Source: Roseomonas rosulenta (GTDB taxonomy: Bacteria; Pseudomonadota; Alphaproteobacteria; Acetobacterales; Acetobacteraceae). From it: a stretch of 59,800 bases of DNA. The notes under the pieces are model-generated. The model ran no database searches and had not been told where the DNA came from. It worked only from the letters and a program-made list of their open reading frames with translations. The position numbers and the translations under genes were made by a program. Of the stretch, positions 8,522 to 15,427 are shown piece after piece (position 1 is the stretch's first letter; each line of letters opens with the position of its first letter). The stretch lies in the NCBI RefSeq assembly GCF_016106005.1, contig NZ_JACADR010000005.1:1-59800 (forward strand), written 5' to 3'.

Positions 8522-9724
8522 ATGCCCGACGACCTCTCCCCGCCGCACAAGGCCCAAGGCTTCGCCACGCGCATGTCCCATGCCGGGCGCGCCGGCACGC
8601 GCGCGCATGGCTTCGTGAACCCGCCGGTGCATCGCGGGTCGACCGTGCTGATGCCCTCCGCCCAGGCGCGGCGCGACTTCGCCAAGGACCGCTTCAACCG
8701 CGTGATGACCTACGGCACCGCAGGCGGGCCCACGCACTACGCGCTCGAGGACGTGATCTGCGAGATCGAGGGCGGCACCCGCTGCGTGCTGGTCGGCACC
8801 GGCCTCGCCGCCGTGACGGTGCCGCTGATGGCCTACCTCAAGACCGGCGACCATTGCCTGATGCCGGACAGCGTCTATGGCCCGGCGCGCAACATCGCCA
8901 ACGGGCTGCTCGCGAACTACGGCATCGCGACGACCTTCTACGACCCCACCATCGGCGAGGCCGAGATCGCCGCGCTGATCCAGCCCAACACCAAGGTGGT
9001 CTATACCGAGAGCCCGGGCAGCCACACCTTCGAACTGCAGGACATCCCGGCCATCGCGCGCGCGGCGCATGCGCGCGGCTGCACGGTGATGATGGACAAC
9101 ACCTGGGGCATCCACAACTTCATGCCCTTCCAGCACGGCGTCGATGTCTCGATCCAGGCGCTGACCAAGTATGTCGGCGGGCATTCCGACGTGCTGCTCG
9201 GTTCGATCACGACGAACACCGAGGAAGACTACCTCAAGGTCCGCACCGCAGCCTCGCAGATGGGGCATTTCGCCGCGCCCGACGATTGCTGGCTGGCGCT
9301 GCGCGGCGCGCGCACCATGCCGGTGCGCCTGAAGCACCAGGAGCAGAGCGGCCTCGCCGTCGCGCGCTGGTTCGAATCCCGGCCGGAAGTGCAGCGCGTG
9401 CTGCATCCGGGCCTGCCCTCGCACCCCCAGCACGCGCTGTTCCAGCGGGATTTCCGCGGGTCCTGCAGCCTGTTCGGCGTGGTGCTGCAGCCGCGCTACT
9501 CGGAGGCCGATTTGTTCCGACTAATCGACAGCCTGAAGCTGTTCGGCATCGGCGCCTCCTGGGGCGGCTACGAGAGCCTCGCGCTGCCGACCACCGGCTT
9601 CATCACGCGCACCGCGACCAGCGACGACCTGGGCGGGCAGACCATGCGCATCCATATCGGGCTCGAGGACGTGGCCGACCTGATCGCCGACCTCGAGCAG
9701 GGGCTGGCCACGCTGCCGCGCTGA
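8522..9724 (+). CDS. metC: cystathionine beta-lyase (Cys/Met metabolism PLP enzyme)
   Basis: Splits cystathionine to homocysteine, pyruvate and ammonia in methionine synthesis. The 400-residue fold-type I PLP enzyme has the PLP lysine in ALTKYVGGHSD (Lys216), the cofactor-binding MMDNTWGIHNF, and the C-terminal SWGGYESL motif of beta-lyases. Some members act as cysteine desulfhydrase, and the adjacent mercaptopyruvate sulfurtransferase is compatible with that. It is the last gene of the nudix-alaX-sseA-metC run and is followed by a perfect 11-bp hairpin. Confidence 0.9.
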   Translation: MPDDLSPPHKAQGFATRMSHAGRAGTRAHGFVNPPVHRGSTVLMPSAQARRDFAKDRFNRVMTYGTAGGPTHYALEDVICEIEGGTRCVLVGTGLAAVTVPLMAYLKTGDHCLMPDSVYGPARNIANGLLANYGIATTFYDPTIGEAEIAALIQPNTKVVYTESPGSHTFELQDIPAIARAAHARGCTVMMDNTWGIHNFMPFQHGVDVSIQALTKYVGGHSDVLLGSITTNTEEDYLKVRTAASQMGHFAAPDDCWLALRGARTMPVRLKHQEQSGLAVARWFESRPEVQRVLHPGLPSHPQHALFQRDFRGSCSLFGVVLQPRYSEADLFRLIDSLKLFGIGASWGGYESLALPTTGFITRTATSDDLGGQTMRIHIGLEDVADLIADLEQGLATLPR

Positions 9725-9731
9725 GGCAGGA

Positions 9732-9757
9732 GCGGGCGGCCCTGCTGGGCCGCCCGC
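9732..9757. terminator. perfect 11-bp hairpin between convergent genes
   Basis: The arms GCGGGCGGCCC and GGGCCGCCCGC are separated by the tetraloop TGCT. It lies 7 bp after the metC stop and 10 bp before the convergent lipoprotein stop. No T-run follows on either side, so it may act as a weak or bidirectional terminator or a 3'-end protector. Confidence 0.6.
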
Positions 9758-9767
9758 CCTCAGCGCG

Positions 9768-10100
9768 TCACTGCGTGGTCGAACTGCGGCGCTGCCGCTC
9801 GCCCTGCTGCACGCCGCGCTGATAGGCCTGATTGAGCTGCGCCTGTCGGCGTTCGGCCGCCTGGCGTTCGGCGATCTCGTGCTGGTGCCAGAGGTAGCCG
9901 CCGACCACCCCGACACCGGCGCCGATCAGGGCACCGACCCCGGCCTGCGCGGTGAAGGAACCGATCGCCGCGCCAGCCAGCGCACCACCCGCGCCACCCA
10001 GCAGCACGTCGCGCCCGCCGGCGGTCATCTGGTCGTTGCCGGCGCAGCCGCCGAGGCCGAGCGCCAGCGCCGCGGCTGGGAGAATCATGAACCTGCGCAT
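9768..10100 (-). CDS. glycine-zipper lipoprotein, copy A
   Basis: A 110-residue small envelope protein. The signal peptide ends in a lipobox (ALGLGGC, Cys at about residue 19). It is followed by a glycine-zipper hairpin (GGAGGALAGAAIGS, then GALIGAGVGVVGGY) able to pack in a membrane, and a Gln/Arg-rich charged tail (HEIAERQAAERRQAQLNQAY). The start ATG is preceded by GGAGGGCGCAG. It is paired with the upstream secreted protein 14 bp away, and the pair is repeated at 10830-11499. Function unknown; slyB/OmpA-type glycine-zipper proteins influence envelope integrity. Confidence 0.75.
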   Translation of the reverse strand: MRRFMILPAAALALGLGGCAGNDQMTAGGRDVLLGGAGGALAGAAIGSFTAQAGVGALIGAGVGVVGGYLWHQHEIAERQAAERRQAQLNQAYQRGVQQGERQRRSSTTQ

Positions 10101-10114
10101 CTGCGCCCTCCGTC

Positions 10115-10522
10115 TCAGCGCGCCGCCGGCCGGCGCGCGGGCGCCGCCGGGCAGGGATAGGTGGCGATGAACCAGCGCGCGAGGCCGTCCACGGCCAACT
10201 CGTTCGCCGTCTGCGGATTGCCGCGCGCCCAGGCGGCGAAGGCCGCGGCAGCCTGTTCGCTGCTGGGCGCGGGGTCCGGCACGCAGAACAGCGGGCGGTG
10301 GCGCGTGCCGGGCTGCGTCATGGCCGCGTGGTACTGCGCAAAGCCGGCGATGAAGCCGCGGCACAGGCCATTGGCATGGGCGAAGGACGGGTCGCCCGCC
10401 GGCACGGCGCAGAGCGTGGCGAGTTCCCCCACCGTTGCGGTATGCGAGCCCCCCGTGGGCGCCTGGGCCGCTGCGGGCCCGGCGGCAACCGCCACGAGGG
10501 CGAGCATCAAGGGCAACCTCAT
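10115..10522 (-). CDS. secreted Rap1a/Tai-like protein, copy A
   Basis: A 135-residue exported protein with a clear signal peptide (MRLPLMLALVAVAAGPAAAQ). The mature part carries conserved cysteines in the pattern LC...LCRGFIAGF...FCVPDP.PS...YPCP, which resembles the Rap1a/Tai family (some members are immunity proteins for type VI effectors, many are uncharacterised). No type VI genes are seen nearby, so the immunity role is not implied. The glycine-zipper lipoprotein copy A follows. A homologous gene lies at 11077-11499. Confidence 0.65.
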   Translation of the reverse strand: MRLPLMLALVAVAAGPAAAQAPTGGSHTATVGELATLCAVPAGDPSFAHANGLCRGFIAGFAQYHAAMTQPGTRHRPLFCVPDPAPSSEQAAAAFAAWARGNPQTANELAVDGLARWFIATYPCPAAPARRPAAR

Positions 10523-10829
10523 GCGGGCGTGTCTCCTTCCGCGCCGGAACCGTGCCGACGCCGTTGTGGCGGCGGGCAGCGCGACTCGCCTGCCATAGAA
10601 TGAGGATCGGCGAGGGCGGGATGCGCCGCAAGCAAAGCGAAGGCGCGCTGGCGGTTGCTCCGCCCGCGCGCCCCGGTTGGCTCGCGCCTGATGCGGGCGG
10701 GGACAAGGCCCCGCGCGCCGAGAGCCGTTTCCGCTCGCCTCGGCTCGCTGCAACGCCTCTCGCCTGTTGTTTCGGCGGGCATCCTCACCCGATCAGGTGA
10801 GTCCACCTGATCGGGATCTGCTCGACGGC
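10523..10829. other. intergenic region between the two duplicated modules
   Basis: About 307 bp without a convincing gene. The right third (10730-10823) is one copy of a dispersed palindromic repeat also found at 26893-26986. The left part is GC-rich with short open frames but no plausible start plus ribosome-binding site. It must contain the promoter of copy A if the modules are transcribed separately. Confidence 0.6.
10730..10823 (-). repeat. dispersed palindromic repeat, copy 1
   Basis: Read on the minus strand it starts GAGCAGATCCCGATCAGGTG. It contains a 12-bp stem at 10788-10799 and 10804-10815 (CCCGATCAGGTG / CACCTGATCGGG, loop AGTC) and ends about 94 bp later in CGAGCCGAGGCGAGCGGA. 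The same layout, length and most bases recur in opposite orientation at 26893-26986. The outline (GAGC...GCTC bracketing an inner palindrome) resembles the short palindromic repeats common in Rhizobiales genomes. Confidence 0.75.
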
Positions 10830-11060
10830 TCAGCGGCGGCCGCGGTCGATCGCGTAGCCGCTGACGCCGCCGACGCCGGCGCCGATCAGCGCACCCCAGC
10901 CGGCATTGCCGGAGAGCGAGCCGATCGCGGCACCGCCCAGCGCGCCGATGCCCGCCCCGGTGGCGGTGGCGCGCTGGCTGTCGGACATGCCCTCGCAGCC
11001 GGCGAGGCCGATCCCCGCGACGAGCAGGGCGGCGAGGCGAAGGGACTTGATGGTGGTCAT
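10830..11060 (-). CDS. glycine-zipper lipoprotein, copy B
   Basis: A 76-residue lipoprotein whose lipobox is IGLAGC (Cys at about 22). It has the same glycine-zipper hairpin as copy A (AAIGSLSGNAGWGALIGAGVGGVSGY) but lacks the long charged tail, ending IDRGRR. It follows the second Rap1a-like gene by 16 bp, mirroring the copy A pair. Function unknown. Confidence 0.75.
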   Translation of the reverse strand: MTTIKSLRLAALLVAGIGLAGCEGMSDSQRATATGAGIGALGGAAIGSLSGNAGWGALIGAGVGGVSGYAIDRGRR

Positions 11061-11076
11061 GGCGTTCTCCTTCGGC

Positions 11077-11499
11077 TCAGCGGCGGCGGGCGGGGGCGGC
11101 GGGGGCGGCGCAGGGATAGCTGGCGGCGGCGAAGCGCAGCACGCCTTCGGCCGCGCGCACCCCGGCATATTGCTGGTTCGCCGCGACCCACGCGACATAG
11201 GCCGCCGAGACGGTCTCGAGCGAGGGCGACGGATCGGGCAGGCAGAAGACCGGCCGCGCCGCCTGGCGGCCCGAGGTATAGATCGCATGCACCTGCCCGA
11301 TCGACACCAGCGTGGCGTAGCAGGCGGCGCGCGAGGCGGGCGCATTGGCGTCGTTGGCCGAAGGACCGCAGGCGCGCGCGAGGTCGGCGGCGGTGAAGCC
11401 GCCCGGCACGGCCGGGACGGTCGCGGTCTGCGCGAAGGCCGGCGCTGCGGCGAGCGCGGCGGCGAGCGCCAGCGCAGCTGTGATGGAGCGGGAGAACAT
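11077..11499 (-). CDS. secreted Rap1a/Tai-like protein, copy B
   Basis: A 140-residue exported protein. The signal peptide MFSRSITAALALAAALAAAP ends in AFAQ. The mature part has ACGPS...AACYATL...VFCLPDPSPS...AWVAANQQYAGV...YPC, aligning with copy A over its whole length (shared FC.PDP.PS, AW...N.Q, YPC). The start was placed at MFSRS because the signal peptide begins there. It is the first gene of module B; 138 bp of upstream sequence separates it from zur. Confidence 0.65.
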   Translation of the reverse strand: MFSRSITAALALAAALAAAPAFAQTATVPAVPGGFTAADLARACGPSANDANAPASRAACYATLVSIGQVHAIYTSGRQAARPVFCLPDPSPSLETVSAAYVAWVAANQQYAGVRAAEGVLRFAAASYPCAAPAAPARRR

Positions 11500-11637
11500 G
11501 TCGGGCCTTTCCCTCCTGGGCCTTGCCGTCATGGCGGGCCTTGTCGGAAGGCTAGACCATGCCCCCGCGCGATCAAGCGAAAGAGCATCGCGCGGCGCGA
11601 TGCGACGCGCGCCATGCCGGTGGGACGGGGCGCCAAG

Positions 11638-12105
11638 TCAGGCGGCGGCGCAGCGCGCGCAGGTGCCCTCGATCTCGACCGTCGCCTCGGCGAGCGTGAA
11701 GCCGGCGCGCCGCGCCGCGGAGTCGATGGCGTGGGCGACCGCGTGGTCGGCGATCTCGGCGGTGGCGCCGCAGGTCCGGCAGATCAGGAACTGGTGCGGG
11801 TGGCCGTGGTCATGCCCGTGGCCATGCCCGGCATCGGTGCAGCCGATGAAGGCGTTGAGGCGCTCGACCTTATGGATCAGCCCGTGCTCGAGCAGGAAAT
11901 CCAGCGCGCGATAGACGGTGGGCGGCGCCGCGCCGGGCCGGCTCGCCTTCAGCCGGTCGAGCAGCGCATAGGCGCCGACCGGGGCCTCGGCCTGCAGCAC
12001 GAGGTCGAGCACCTGGCGGCGCAGCGGCGTGAGCTGCGCGCCGCGGCGCAGGCAGGCCTGCTCGGCCTCCTGCAGGGCCCTTTCGCGTGCCGACACATCC
12101 GGCAT
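11638..12105 (-). CDS. zur: Fur-family regulator, Zur type
   Basis: Zinc-sensing repressor of uptake genes. The 155-residue protein has an N-terminal winged helix (LTPLRRQVLDLVL; PPTVYRALDFLLEHGLIHKV), a His-rich hinge (HGHGHDHGHPH at about 94-104), and two CxxC pairs for structural zinc (Cys109/112 and Cys149/152). These features fit Zur better than Fur or PerR. It is divergent from hisI across 45 bp that contain a TGATAC/GTATCA palindrome. No znuABC genes are in the window. Confidence 0.85.
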   Translation of the reverse strand: MPDVSARERALQEAEQACLRRGAQLTPLRRQVLDLVLQAEAPVGAYALLDRLKASRPGAAPPTVYRALDFLLEHGLIHKVERLNAFIGCTDAGHGHGHDHGHPHQFLICRTCGATAEIADHAVAHAIDSAARRAGFTLAEATVEIEGTCARCAAA

Positions 12106-12130
12106 GGGTGATCCTCGCCTCCGCTGCGGG

Positions 12131-12143
12131 TGATACTGTATCA
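12131..12143. promoter_or_regulatory. TGATAC-T-GTATCA palindrome between zur and hisI
   Basis: A perfect 6-1-6 inverted repeat in the 45-bp divergent gap, 8 bp before the hisI ATG and 26 bp before the zur ATG. The size and A/T-flanked dyad resemble Fur-family boxes. Autoregulation by Zur is an inference from position. Confidence 0.45.
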
Positions 12144-12150
12144 TCTGGCG

Positions 12151-12552
12151 ATGACCAGTGCCGATGCCACCACCCGCTTCCTCGCCGCGCTGCGCTTCGA
12201 CGCCGCTGGCCTCGTGCCCTGCATCGCACAGCAGCACGATACCGGCGAGGTGCTGATGATGGCCTGGATGAATGCCGCGGCGGTGGCCGAGACGCTCGCC
12301 ACGGGCCGGGTCTGCTACTGGTCGCGCTCGCGCAACGCGCTGTGGCGCAAGGGCGAGAGTTCGGGCCAGGTGCAGCGCCTGGTGGACCTGCGCATCGACT
12401 GCGACGGGGATACGCTGCTGGCGCTGGTGGACCAGACCGGCGTCGCCTGCCACACCGGGCGGCGCAACTGCTTCTTCCAGGCGCTGCGCGACGATGCGCT
12501 GGTCGAGATAAGCCAGCCGCTGGTGGACCCCAAGGCGCTCTACGGGGCCTGA
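12151..12552 (+). CDS. hisI: phosphoribosyl-AMP cyclohydrolase
   Basis: Third step of histidine biosynthesis: opens the purine ring of PR-AMP. The 133-residue single-domain enzyme lacks a fused HisE pyrophosphatase. It keeps the zinc-site cysteines (Cys84 in DCDGD, Cys100 and Cys107 in CHTGRRNC) and the WSRSRNALWRKGESSG substrate loop. The start at MTSADATTRF is used; an upstream in-frame ATG lies inside the palindrome. It is isolated from other his genes and divergent from zur, which raises the possibility of zinc-responsive control. An elaborate hairpin begins at its stop codon. Confidence 0.93.
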   Translation: MTSADATTRFLAALRFDAAGLVPCIAQQHDTGEVLMMAWMNAAAVAETLATGRVCYWSRSRNALWRKGESSGQVQRLVDLRIDCDGDTLLALVDQTGVACHTGRRNCFFQALRDDALVEISQPLVDPKALYGA

Positions 12553-12619
12553 GAGACCGTTTGAGAATGTGCCGCAAGGCGCATCCTCAAGTGCGGCACG
12601 GGCCTTCTCAAATGCTCTC
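12551..12619 (+). terminator. nested long hairpin at the hisI 3' end
   Basis: Three nested inverted repeats share one axis: GAGAG (12551) with CTCTC (12615), TTTGAGAA (12560) with TTCTCAAA (12605), and GTGCCGCA (12569) with TGCGGCAC (12592). Together they make a 21-bp interrupted stem with a 15-nt apical loop, beginning within the hisI stop. There is no T-run after it. It could end or stabilise the hisI transcript, or be a remnant of a palindromic element. Confidence 0.6.
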
Positions 12620-12928
12620 TGAGGACGCCGCAGGGGAAGTGCTGCGCCATGGCCGCGGTGCGGCGGCCCGGGCATGGGTCATCGTGCGCGGCGTGCAGCG
12701 CCCGGCCTGCCCACCCGCAATGATGGCAGCCCCTTCCCCGCACCACGACCACAAGTCACGCCTGGTCGTCGTGCCGCGCAACCTGACGCGAAAGGCCTTT
12801 GTCCAGAGCCGCGCGGCATGCGTCGCGGAAGCACAGAAAAAAGCGACGATTGCCGCGTGCTGAACATTGCGCCGCTACCATTCCCTCGTCCGCTTGCGTT
12901 ACGCTCCGGGCACTTTCGGGAGGTCGTA
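12553..12928. other. 376-bp structured intergenic region hisI to SUMF1 gene
   Basis: No convincing gene. It contains the nested hairpin at the hisI end and a second stem at 12740-12774 (GCACCACGACCA against TGGTCGTCGTGC, one mismatch, 11-nt loop). It also has an A-run (GCACAGAAAAAAGCGACG) near 12833 and GGGAGG before the next start. The spacing leaves room for a small RNA, but no promoter or terminator can be assigned with certainty. Confidence 0.5.
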
Positions 12929-13900
12929 ATGCTCGCAGCCAAGGTCGTCCGCATCCTGTCTGTGCTGGCGGGCGTCTTGCTGGCGGGGCTGGTGGCGGCG
13001 GCGCCGGCCTTCGCGCAGCCAGCCTCGCGCACGCCCTTCCGCGACTGCCCCGAATGCCCCGAGATGGTCATGCTGCCCGGCGGGTCCTTCACCATGGGCG
13101 TGCCCGCCCTCGAGGAGGAACGCGAAGGGGTGCCGGCGGATGTACGCGGCCGCTCCACGCCGCAGGTGCGCGTGGTGATCGCGCCCGGGCTCGCGATGGG
13201 TCAGCGCGCCGTCTCCCGCGGCGAGTTCGCCGCCTATGTCGCCGAGACCGGCTTCGAGCCCGCCACCGGATGCTGGACCTTCGTGAACAATGGCGCGAGC
13301 TACGAGTACCTCGAGCGGCCCGGCATCTCCTGGCGCGACCCGGGCTTCCCGCAGACCGACGACCACCCCGTGGTCTGCGTCAACTGGGAGGATGCCAACA
13401 ACTACGCCGCCTGGCTGACGCGCAAGACCGGCCGGCGCTACCGCCTGCCGAGCGAGGCCGAGTGGGAATACGCCGCGCGCGCGGGCACCACCACCGCGCG
13501 CTTCTGGGGCGAGAGCGTCACCCTTGCGTGCCAGTACGCCAATGTCGCGGATCTGACCTTGGCCGATGCGCTGAACCTCGACCGGCGGCCGGCCTTCACC
13601 TTCCGCTGCACCGACAACCACATCTACACCGCGCCGGGCGGCAGCTTCCGCCCGAACGCCTTCGGGCTCTACGACATGCTGGGCAATGTGTGGCAATGGG
13701 CGCAGGACTGCCTGAACCCCACGCTCGAAGGCCAGCCGCCAAACGGCAATGCGCGCCAGTCGGGGGACTGCGCCACGCGCGCCATGCGCGGCGGCTCCTG
13801 GAGCCACCTGCCCTGGTATGTGCGCGCCGGCAACCGGGTGCGCGGGGGGACCACGGACCGCTTCGCCTTCGGCGGCTTCCGGGTGGTGCGCGAACGCTGA
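12929..13900 (+). CDS. exported SUMF1/FGE-fold protein without FGE cysteines
   Basis: A formylglycine-generating-enzyme superfamily protein of 323 residues with a signal peptide (to AFAQ at about residue 30). The fold is clear: MVMLPGGSFTMG, VCVNWEDANNYAAWLTRKTGRRYRLPSEAEWEYAARAG, NAFGLYDMLGNVWQWAQD and RGGSW...GGFRVVRE. In true FGEs the segment after RGGS carries two catalytic cysteines; here it reads RGGSWSHLPWYVRAGNR with none, so sulfatase activation is unlikely. It may be a binding or structural member. No sulfatase gene is adjacent. GGGAGG sits before the ATG. Confidence 0.85.
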   Translation: MLAAKVVRILSVLAGVLLAGLVAAAPAFAQPASRTPFRDCPECPEMVMLPGGSFTMGVPALEEEREGVPADVRGRSTPQVRVVIAPGLAMGQRAVSRGEFAAYVAETGFEPATGCWTFVNNGASYEYLERPGISWRDPGFPQTDDHPVVCVNWEDANNYAAWLTRKTGRRYRLPSEAEWEYAARAGTTTARFWGESVTLACQYANVADLTLADALNLDRRPAFTFRCTDNHIYTAPGGSFRPNAFGLYDMLGNVWQWAQDCLNPTLEGQPPNGNARQSGDCATRAMRGGSWSHLPWYVRAGNRVRGGTTDRFAFGGFRVVRER

Positions 13901-13943
13901 AGGCCCCTTCCCCGCCGCGGCGCGCGCCCCTATGGATCGCGCC

Positions 13944-14543
13944 ATGACGACGGACGGACTTCGCTTCGAGACGCTCCAGGGCGACGCGCTGCGCGCCTGG
14001 CTGCCGCGGCTTGCCGGGCTGCGCATCGCGGTGTTCCGCGACTGGCCCTATCTCTATGACGGGGAGGCCGGCTACGAGGAACGCTACCTCGCCGCCTATG
14101 CCGCGAGCCCCGGTGCCGCGGTGATCGCCGCCATCGACGGCGAGCGCGCGGTGGGCTGCGCCACCTGCCAGCCCATGGCCGAGGCGGGCGCGCGCGTGCA
14201 GGCGGCCTTCCGCGGGCGCGGCCTGGACCCGGCCCGCTTCTGCTACTTCGGCGAGAGCGTGCTGCTGCCCGAATTCCGCGGGCGCGGCGCGGGCGTGCGC
14301 TTCTTCGCCGAGCGCGAGGCGCATGTACGCCGCCTCGGCCTCACCGCCGCGGCCTTCTGCGCCGTGGTGCGCAACGACAACGACCCGCGCCGGCCGAAGG
14401 ACTACGTGCCGCTCGACGCCTTCTGGACGAAGCGCGGCTATGTGCGGCGGCCCGACATCTCGGTCGTGTTCGACTGGAAGGAAGTGGGCGACGACCGCGA
14501 GACGCCGCATGCGCTCGGCTTCTGGGTGAAGGACCCGCTGTGA
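13944..14543 (+). CDS. GNAT-family N-acetyltransferase
   Basis: A 199-residue acyltransferase. It has LLPEFRGRGAGVRFFAEREAHVR as the acetyl-CoA loop, then FCAVVRNDNDPRRPKDYVPLDAFWTKRGYVRRPD, a signature seen in GNAT proteins encoded next to nitrilase-type hydrolases. The next gene is such a hydrolase, overlapping by 4 nt (GTGA), so the two probably act together. An in-frame ATG 12 nt earlier is an alternative start. Confidence 0.85.
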   Translation: MTTDGLRFETLQGDALRAWLPRLAGLRIAVFRDWPYLYDGEAGYEERYLAAYAASPGAAVIAAIDGERAVGCATCQPMAEAGARVQAAFRGRGLDPARFCYFGESVLLPEFRGRGAGVRFFAEREAHVRRLGLTAAAFCAVVRNDNDPRRPKDYVPLDAFWTKRGYVRRPDISVVFDWKEVGDDRETPHALGFWVKDPL

Positions 14544-15427
14544 GCGCGCCGCTGCGCCTCGGCCTGCTGCAATACGGCGTGGGGCGGCCGGCCTCGGTCG
14601 CCGACTTCGCCCGCGCGCTCGAGGCGCGGCTCGAGGCCGGGCGCGCGGCGGCCGAGCTGCTGGTGCTGCCGGAATACGCCTGCGTCGAACTCGGCGCCGC
14701 GATGGCCGGCGGCGAGGCGACGGACGAGGCGCGCGAACTCGCGGCGATGGTGGATGCCGCGCCGGACATACTGGAGGCGATGCGCGACGCAGCGCGGCGG
14801 CTCGGGGTCTGGCTGCTGCCCGGCACGCTGCCGATGCGCCGAGGCGATGGCGCGGTGGTCAACCGCGCGCCGCTGATCGCACCAGATGGCCGCCTGGCCT
14901 TCCAGGAGAAGCGCGCCATGACGCGCTTCGAGACGGAACGCTGGGGTGTGTCGCAGGGCGCCGACCCGAAGGTCTTCGACACGCCCTGGGGGCGCATCGG
15001 CATCTCGGTCTGCTACGACGTGGAATTCCCGAAGCATGTCCGCACCCAGGTCGAGGCCGGGGCGTGGCTGGTGCTCGCACCCTCCTGCACGGACACGCTG
15101 CATGGCTTCAACCGTGTCGCGATCGGCGCGGCGGCGCGGGCCATGGAGAACCAGTGCTACGTCGCCATCACGCCGACGGTCGGCGAGGCACCCTGGTCGG
15201 CGGCACTCGATGTGAACCGTGGCCAAGCGGCGGTGTTCGGGCCGGTCGATCGCGGCTTCCCGGAGGATGGCGTGCTGGCGCGTGGCGAACCCGATGTCGA
15301 GCATTGGGTGTTCTGCACGCTCGATCCCGCACGGATCGAGCGCGTGCGGGAGGACGGCCAGGTGCGCAACCATCGCGACTGGCCGCGCGCGCCCTTCGCA
15401 CGCCCGACCGCGGCGGTCTTCGCATGA
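14540..15427 (+). CDS. carbon-nitrogen hydrolase (nitrilase superfamily)
   Basis: A cytoplasmic amidase-type hydrolase of 295 residues with the full Glu-Lys-Cys triad: Glu45 in VLPEY, Lys124 in FQEKRAMTRFE, and Cys158 in SVCYDVEFP. It starts with GTG overlapping the GNAT stop, indicating translational coupling, and its own stop overlaps the lpxB start. The GNAT-nitrilase pairing is recurrent in proteobacteria; the substrate is unknown. Confidence 0.88.
   Translation: MSAPLRLGLLQYGVGRPASVADFARALEARLEAGRAAAELLVLPEYACVELGAAMAGGEATDEARELAAMVDAAPDILEAMRDAARRLGVWLLPGTLPMRRGDGAVVNRAPLIAPDGRLAFQEKRAMTRFETERWGVSQGADPKVFDTPWGRIGISVCYDVEFPKHVRTQVEAGAWLVLAPSCTDTLHGFNRVAIGAAARAMENQCYVAITPTVGEAPWSAALDVNRGQAAVFGPVDRGFPEDGVLARGEPDVEHWVFCTLDPARIERVREDGQVRNHRDWPRAPFARPTAAVFA

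Noticed and set aside
10115-11499. Type VI secretion effector-immunity locus suggested by the Rap1a/Tai-like proteins
   Set aside because: No type VI structural, Hcp, VgrG or effector gene is present, so only family resemblance is claimed.
12587-12863. Possible small gene in the hisI to SUMF1 gap
   Set aside because: The open frames there continue from hisI shadow frames or have no start signal, and the DNA is dominated by inverted repeats.
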